This document shows, piece after piece, positions 60,472 through 64,000 of a stretch of 64,000 nt of DNA (the first letter of the stretch is position 1; each line of letters starts with the position of its first letter). The position numbers and the translations under genes are program-made. The DNA is taken from the NCBI GenBank assembly GCA_928724745.1, contig CAKMXJ010000004.1, forward strand, positions 558,001 to 622,000. The letters run 5' to 3'. The stretch is from Anthracocystis setariae. Its lineage: Eukaryota > Basidiomycota > Ustilaginomycetes > Ustilaginales > Ustilaginaceae. The notes below the pieces were generated by a model. It saw only the letters and a list, made by a program, of their open reading frames with translations. It ran no database searches and was not told where the DNA came from.

Positions 60472-61285
60472 CTCGAATTGTGAGCGAATCAGAGGGACCC
60501 AGCGATTCTAAAGCGATGAAGCTGTCCCGTTTCGTTACAAAGCCATGGTTGTGATGTTCTATGGGTAGGTTCTTTCCTTGGTTGCGTGTGGGTGACGAGT
60601 AGGGTGGTATTGGCTATCGAATCAGGCAATCTACATATACGCTGGCTAAATCAAATCTTCCAGTTCGTCATAGCCTGTGACCACAAAGTTTCGAGCGCCG
60701 TGTGGAGGCATACAAGATTCGGCTGACGAGGCAAACGCCGGCGTCTAGTCATTTTAAAGGTACTATTGTGTTAGCCTATCAATTCTAAACAAAGGAATCC
60801 ACTAGAAAAATCGGCGCAGGAGGAACCGACGGAACTGCAAAAGACTAGCGCGTCTTCTGTCCAGGCTTTCTGATTAGCCGCGGGCGCCGCTCATCCTATA
60901 GGTGCTAAGCGCAGCCGCAGGAGCTAAGCTCAATCATCAGCATGATACCGAAGTCTTGGCAGGAGGTCGCCGAAGTCGATTGACAATGGTCAGCAAGACC
61001 GCACCAGAGATATAGATCCACTGGCTTGTCGGCTATGTGAGAAGGAGCTACGCTTGCTTCTTTGAGGAACCCATGCAAGTTTCGCTTATCTCGATCCAGG
61101 CAGTGTTGCGTGCCTGAGAGTGCGCCGTCTCTGCTTTCAAGTCGTGGTAGAGCAGTGCCATAATGTATCTTGCATTCACCTGGGTCGTGAGAGACTCGGC
61201 GTCATGCAATGTAGCTGTCGCGTCGATTCCGGTTCGGGGCAGGCGCACGCTAAAGCGCTCGGGAATGCAATCGAGATCCAGACGT

Positions 61286-61295
61286 ACTGTACAGT
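61286..61295. repeat. CTGTAC-type perfect palindrome
   Basis: ACTGTACAGT equals its reverse complement; GTGCAGTATACTGTA follows. Confidence 0.8.
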
Positions 61296-62758
61296 GCAGT
61301 ATACTGTAGATGCAGCCCTAGAGCTGCTCGCATCCTTCTAGTCGGCAGTTTCGGAAAACACGGTAGAGTCTTTGACCAGCTTATAAGGGGCGACCAGCGC
61401 ATTGCCGCCTGGATTCGGCTGCGAGGCCTCTTGCCATGCTTGTGATGCAGAAAGCGAGGCACGTCGAAATGCGATTGTTCGCGATCGCATGGCACATGAG
61501 GGACGCATCTTTTAAGCTCAACTAACCGACAAAGCTGCAGCATATGTCGAGCCAGCTAAACCCTCAAACCTTGAGCAATGGTGAGCTTTCCTCTTTGCTG
61601 CTTCGACAGTCTGAGCCAGCAAGTACATCGTCGACCGAGAAAGTGGCAAATGAGCTACGATAACCATGTCTAAAGCATCAACCACGATGTGTGTCTTCAG
61701 GTTTGGGGCAAGGGGACAGGTCAAGGCTGAAAGCCGAGCAAGCCTTCAGCATTGCAAGCGGCTACGGTGGCGAAGCTTACTCTTCTGGTCACGAGGTGGA
61801 CAATGGCAATTGACAGGTGACAGGCGTAATGTCAAGCTGTCATCCCGTGGAAGGGTTGCTGCTGCTCTTAACCCTACTCTAGTTCATTCTGCAGATAAGA
61901 TTTGCGGGCGCTGGCGCAATGCGCAGTTCGATCATCAGAACTGACTGTTCGCTGCGGAGGCGTGGTCGCGTATTTGCCATCGTCGAACCTCACTAATTCT
62001 CCGCTCGCGGGGTTTAGCACCCTGGACCTCGGCTGAGTCCGCACGTTCAGCGTACCCGCCTATCGCAGGGCCCTTCAGCGACCAACACGCTCGCCAAGTG
62101 TCGCGTTGACGCTCAGCACCAAAGCCTGCATCTCACAGCAATGGATTGCTCGAGCGCATACAGTACCACGAAATGCTGCCCCTAGTCCCGACCGTTGCAT
62201 CCACAGGTGAGACGGTATCACGGGTCCGAAAAGTGGCTTCGGTAGCCGACAAGGGTCGGTTGCATTCAAAAATGGCTGACCAAGACGAAGGGCGTGAGGG
62301 CGTCGCTCAGGTTGCAATGCTGCTGATTGCATCCTTCATCTTTGCGAGCAAAAGGACCCTGGTTGAACCTTGGCAGTGCGGATCAATCCACGTTGTCGTA
62401 CGCGAGCTTGGCATCATTGGTTTGCAGTTTGCCGGTGCTTTTGCCTCTCGTGAGGTTGACCTCGCTTCGCCTCGGCTTTCCCCCGAAGCTCGAACACGAT
62501 GCAGGGCCAGCTGCTGCGAGGCCTCGCACCGACCTGTCCACCCTTTTGACGCAAGATTGCAGAGCGTATGCGTAGCAGACGCTAGCTTCATTCGGCCGGG
62601 AAGCACGCGATCAGCTACACGTCACCTCAATTATTCAGTGTCAGCTCGACACTCTCCTTCCTGCTTCTTCTCTATCATTATCTTCTATCGTTATCGTACA
62701 CACTGCTCGACGTCGTCGACAGCTTTTTTAGACTCACCCACCTCTCCCGTCCCTCGTC

Positions 62759-62896
62759 ATGTTTTCTGCATGTTGTTCTATTGTCATGTCCCTTGTTAGG
62801 TCTCACGCGCATTTCGCCTCGCTTCCACGCGACGCTCGACCACCCGTGCCCCCTACGGCCACGGCTGGGAGCTCGCAAGCGACTCCTTCGAGTTAG
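62759..62896 (+). CDS. Possible 45-residue ORF (weak)
   Basis: An ATG after C/T-rich sequence opens 45 codons (MFSACCSIVMSLVRSHAHFA at the start) and ends in a Pro/Ala/Ser-rich tail. The position after a promoter-like tract is the only support. The stretch up to TTGTTAG (62794-62800) also looks like an intron end. It could equally be an untranslated leader. Confidence 0.2.
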   Translation: MFSACCSIVMSLVRSHAHFASLPRDARPPVPPTATAGSSQATPSS

Positions 62897-64000
62897 GCAA
62901 TCATTTTCCTTGTTTTTCTGTCACGTGTTTCTGTCTGCGTGCTCTTGTAGTGAATGATGTACTGCCGTGCCAATTCGCAAAGGCTCGCTTCGTTGATTGC
63001 AGCTACATTGAACAGACCTTGACTCGCTGAGGATACTTTTTTGTTGCAAGATGGTCAAGTGTGTGGGTTGCTGCTTCGGTTGTCGCTTGCGAAGCGAGCG
63101 CGAGATTTCCCACGCAAATCGATTTTGGCGTGGTTTCAGAGAGTGTTGCTGCTGTTGAGAATCTCGCGCTGCGCTTCTCCTCCTTGCTTTCACCCAGACC
63201 CAAGGATTGGTCCAAGGGGTTTTCCCGATTGTTGAGTCTTCTTAAACGCTTCCGCCTGCATTGCCACCGAGCGCATAGATGGTCTGGTCAGCACCCGCGG
63301 TTATCATGCAAGTCTAGTTTGTCACAGTAGTGGGAGTTTGTCACCCCGGAAATCTCCTTCCGCTGCAGCTGCCGTTCCAGGGGAGAGAGCCTACGATAAA
63401 GTATCTTGATTATCAAGGCGAGATGTATGAATCCTTGGCGTTCCACCGGAAACCCTGGAGCTGACCGACTGGCAGACCCCGAGGAACAGCGTTGTCCCCG
63501 TTGACATCGAATCAAAGCCCTGCAGCGGACACTGCGGCGTATGATCACCCTAAGACGAGATCTTTCATCATTGTTGACAGTGATCTGCCTCTTCCGTGGC
63601 CCGCTTGGACATTCAATAATGGGTTGTCAGAGAAGCATGTCCCCATCTTTTCACTTGGCAGCAACGAGCTTAGAAGCTCTTCTTTTCTTTTCTTCGGTCG
63701 GAGCAATGAATGACGATATCGCGTATCATAACGGATGAGAGCACCGTTGGCAAAGCCAAACCCCGGATTCCGTTCCGTTCCGTACGCCAAGCCAAGTCGG
63801 AGTGGTGTCGGCTTACTGTGCAACAACAGAAGGTCGGAAAGAAAAATAAAAAAAATATTATAATGCCAATCAATTGTTCAAAGGTGGAAGGATTCTTTGA
63901 GGCAGTACTGTAGTAATCAAAATGAATTTTAAAGTTTCGCACATGCCAAGCAGCGCTGCAGCCAACCAGTCAGCCAGCAAGCCCGACCCGGGCCCGTCTT

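Larger units (their letters stand above)
60472..64000. other. Gene-poor right end, 3.5 kb
   Basis: Only short, overlapping frames occur; none has a domain. It contains CTGTAC-type palindromes (61285-61308 and 63904-63912) and C/T-rich, promoter-like sequence at about 62650-62760 that precedes a small frame at 62759. It may hold the upstream region of a gene beyond the window. Confidence 0.6.

Noticed and set aside
62146..62799. 217-codon frame in the right-hand spacer
   Set aside because: It starts at a non-ATG codon and has no domain; its end runs through a C/T-rich tract that looks like promoter sequence.

Overview
This window looks like nuclear DNA of a basidiomycete smut fungus (Ustilaginaceae, Ustilago/Sporisorium type). 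The genes are compact and mostly intronless, the sequence is GC-balanced and the upstream regions are C/T-rich. Its MAP kinase has the long serine/alanine-rich N-terminal extension known from smut Kpp6, and there is a two-Myb Tay1-type telomere-protein candidate. The species cannot be fixed from the sequence alone. I support 25 protein-coding genes, one of them cut by the left edge, plus a few weak candidates.

Layout, left to right. 0-6 kb: the 3' end of UBP6 (proteasome deubiquitinase), IMP3 (ribosome biogenesis), a Pep12-type syntaxin, a WDR89-like WD40 protein and a DUF4112 membrane protein. 6-13.3 kb: a 1.85-kb gene-poor stretch with inverted repeats, an orphan basic protein, DTD1 (D-aminoacyl-tRNA deacylase, rebuilt here as four exons) and an orphan single-pass membrane protein. 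13.3-21.5 kb: a 3.5-kb gene-poor region with a strong hairpin, the Kpp6-like MAP kinase, and NOC4. 22-33 kb: an orphan disordered protein, TAF12, ATG5, KAE1 (with a 12-nt last exon) and CTU2. 33-43 kb: the two-Myb Tay1-like protein, an MBOAT/wax-synthase-like acyltransferase, RPB11 and PEX14. 43.7-60.5 kb: a BAR-domain protein, an LCAT/PDAT-like lipid acyltransferase or lipase, a small DUF1748 protein, NUP54/57, a secreted lactonase-like beta-propeller, an orphan mitochondrial protein, HEM13 and a NIPA-type magnesium transporter. 60.5-64 kb: no convincing gene.

Most genes are housekeeping functions with no cluster logic. Three arrangements suggest shared regulation. KAE1 (tRNA t6A37) and CTU2 (tRNA 2-thio-U34) diverge from one 253-bp spacer. 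HEM13 and an uncharacterised mitochondrial protein diverge from a 347-bp spacer with a T20 tract. The kinase has by far the longest clean upstream region among the identified genes.

Starts were moved to the first sensible ATG wherever the open frame began at a non-ATG codon. I found no transposon, rRNA, convincing tRNA or CRISPR array. The best candidates for something new are the DTD1 micro-exon carrying the catalytic Gly-cisPro motif, the hairpin upstream of the kinase, the recurrent intergenic CTGTAC-type palindromes, and the orphan proteins.
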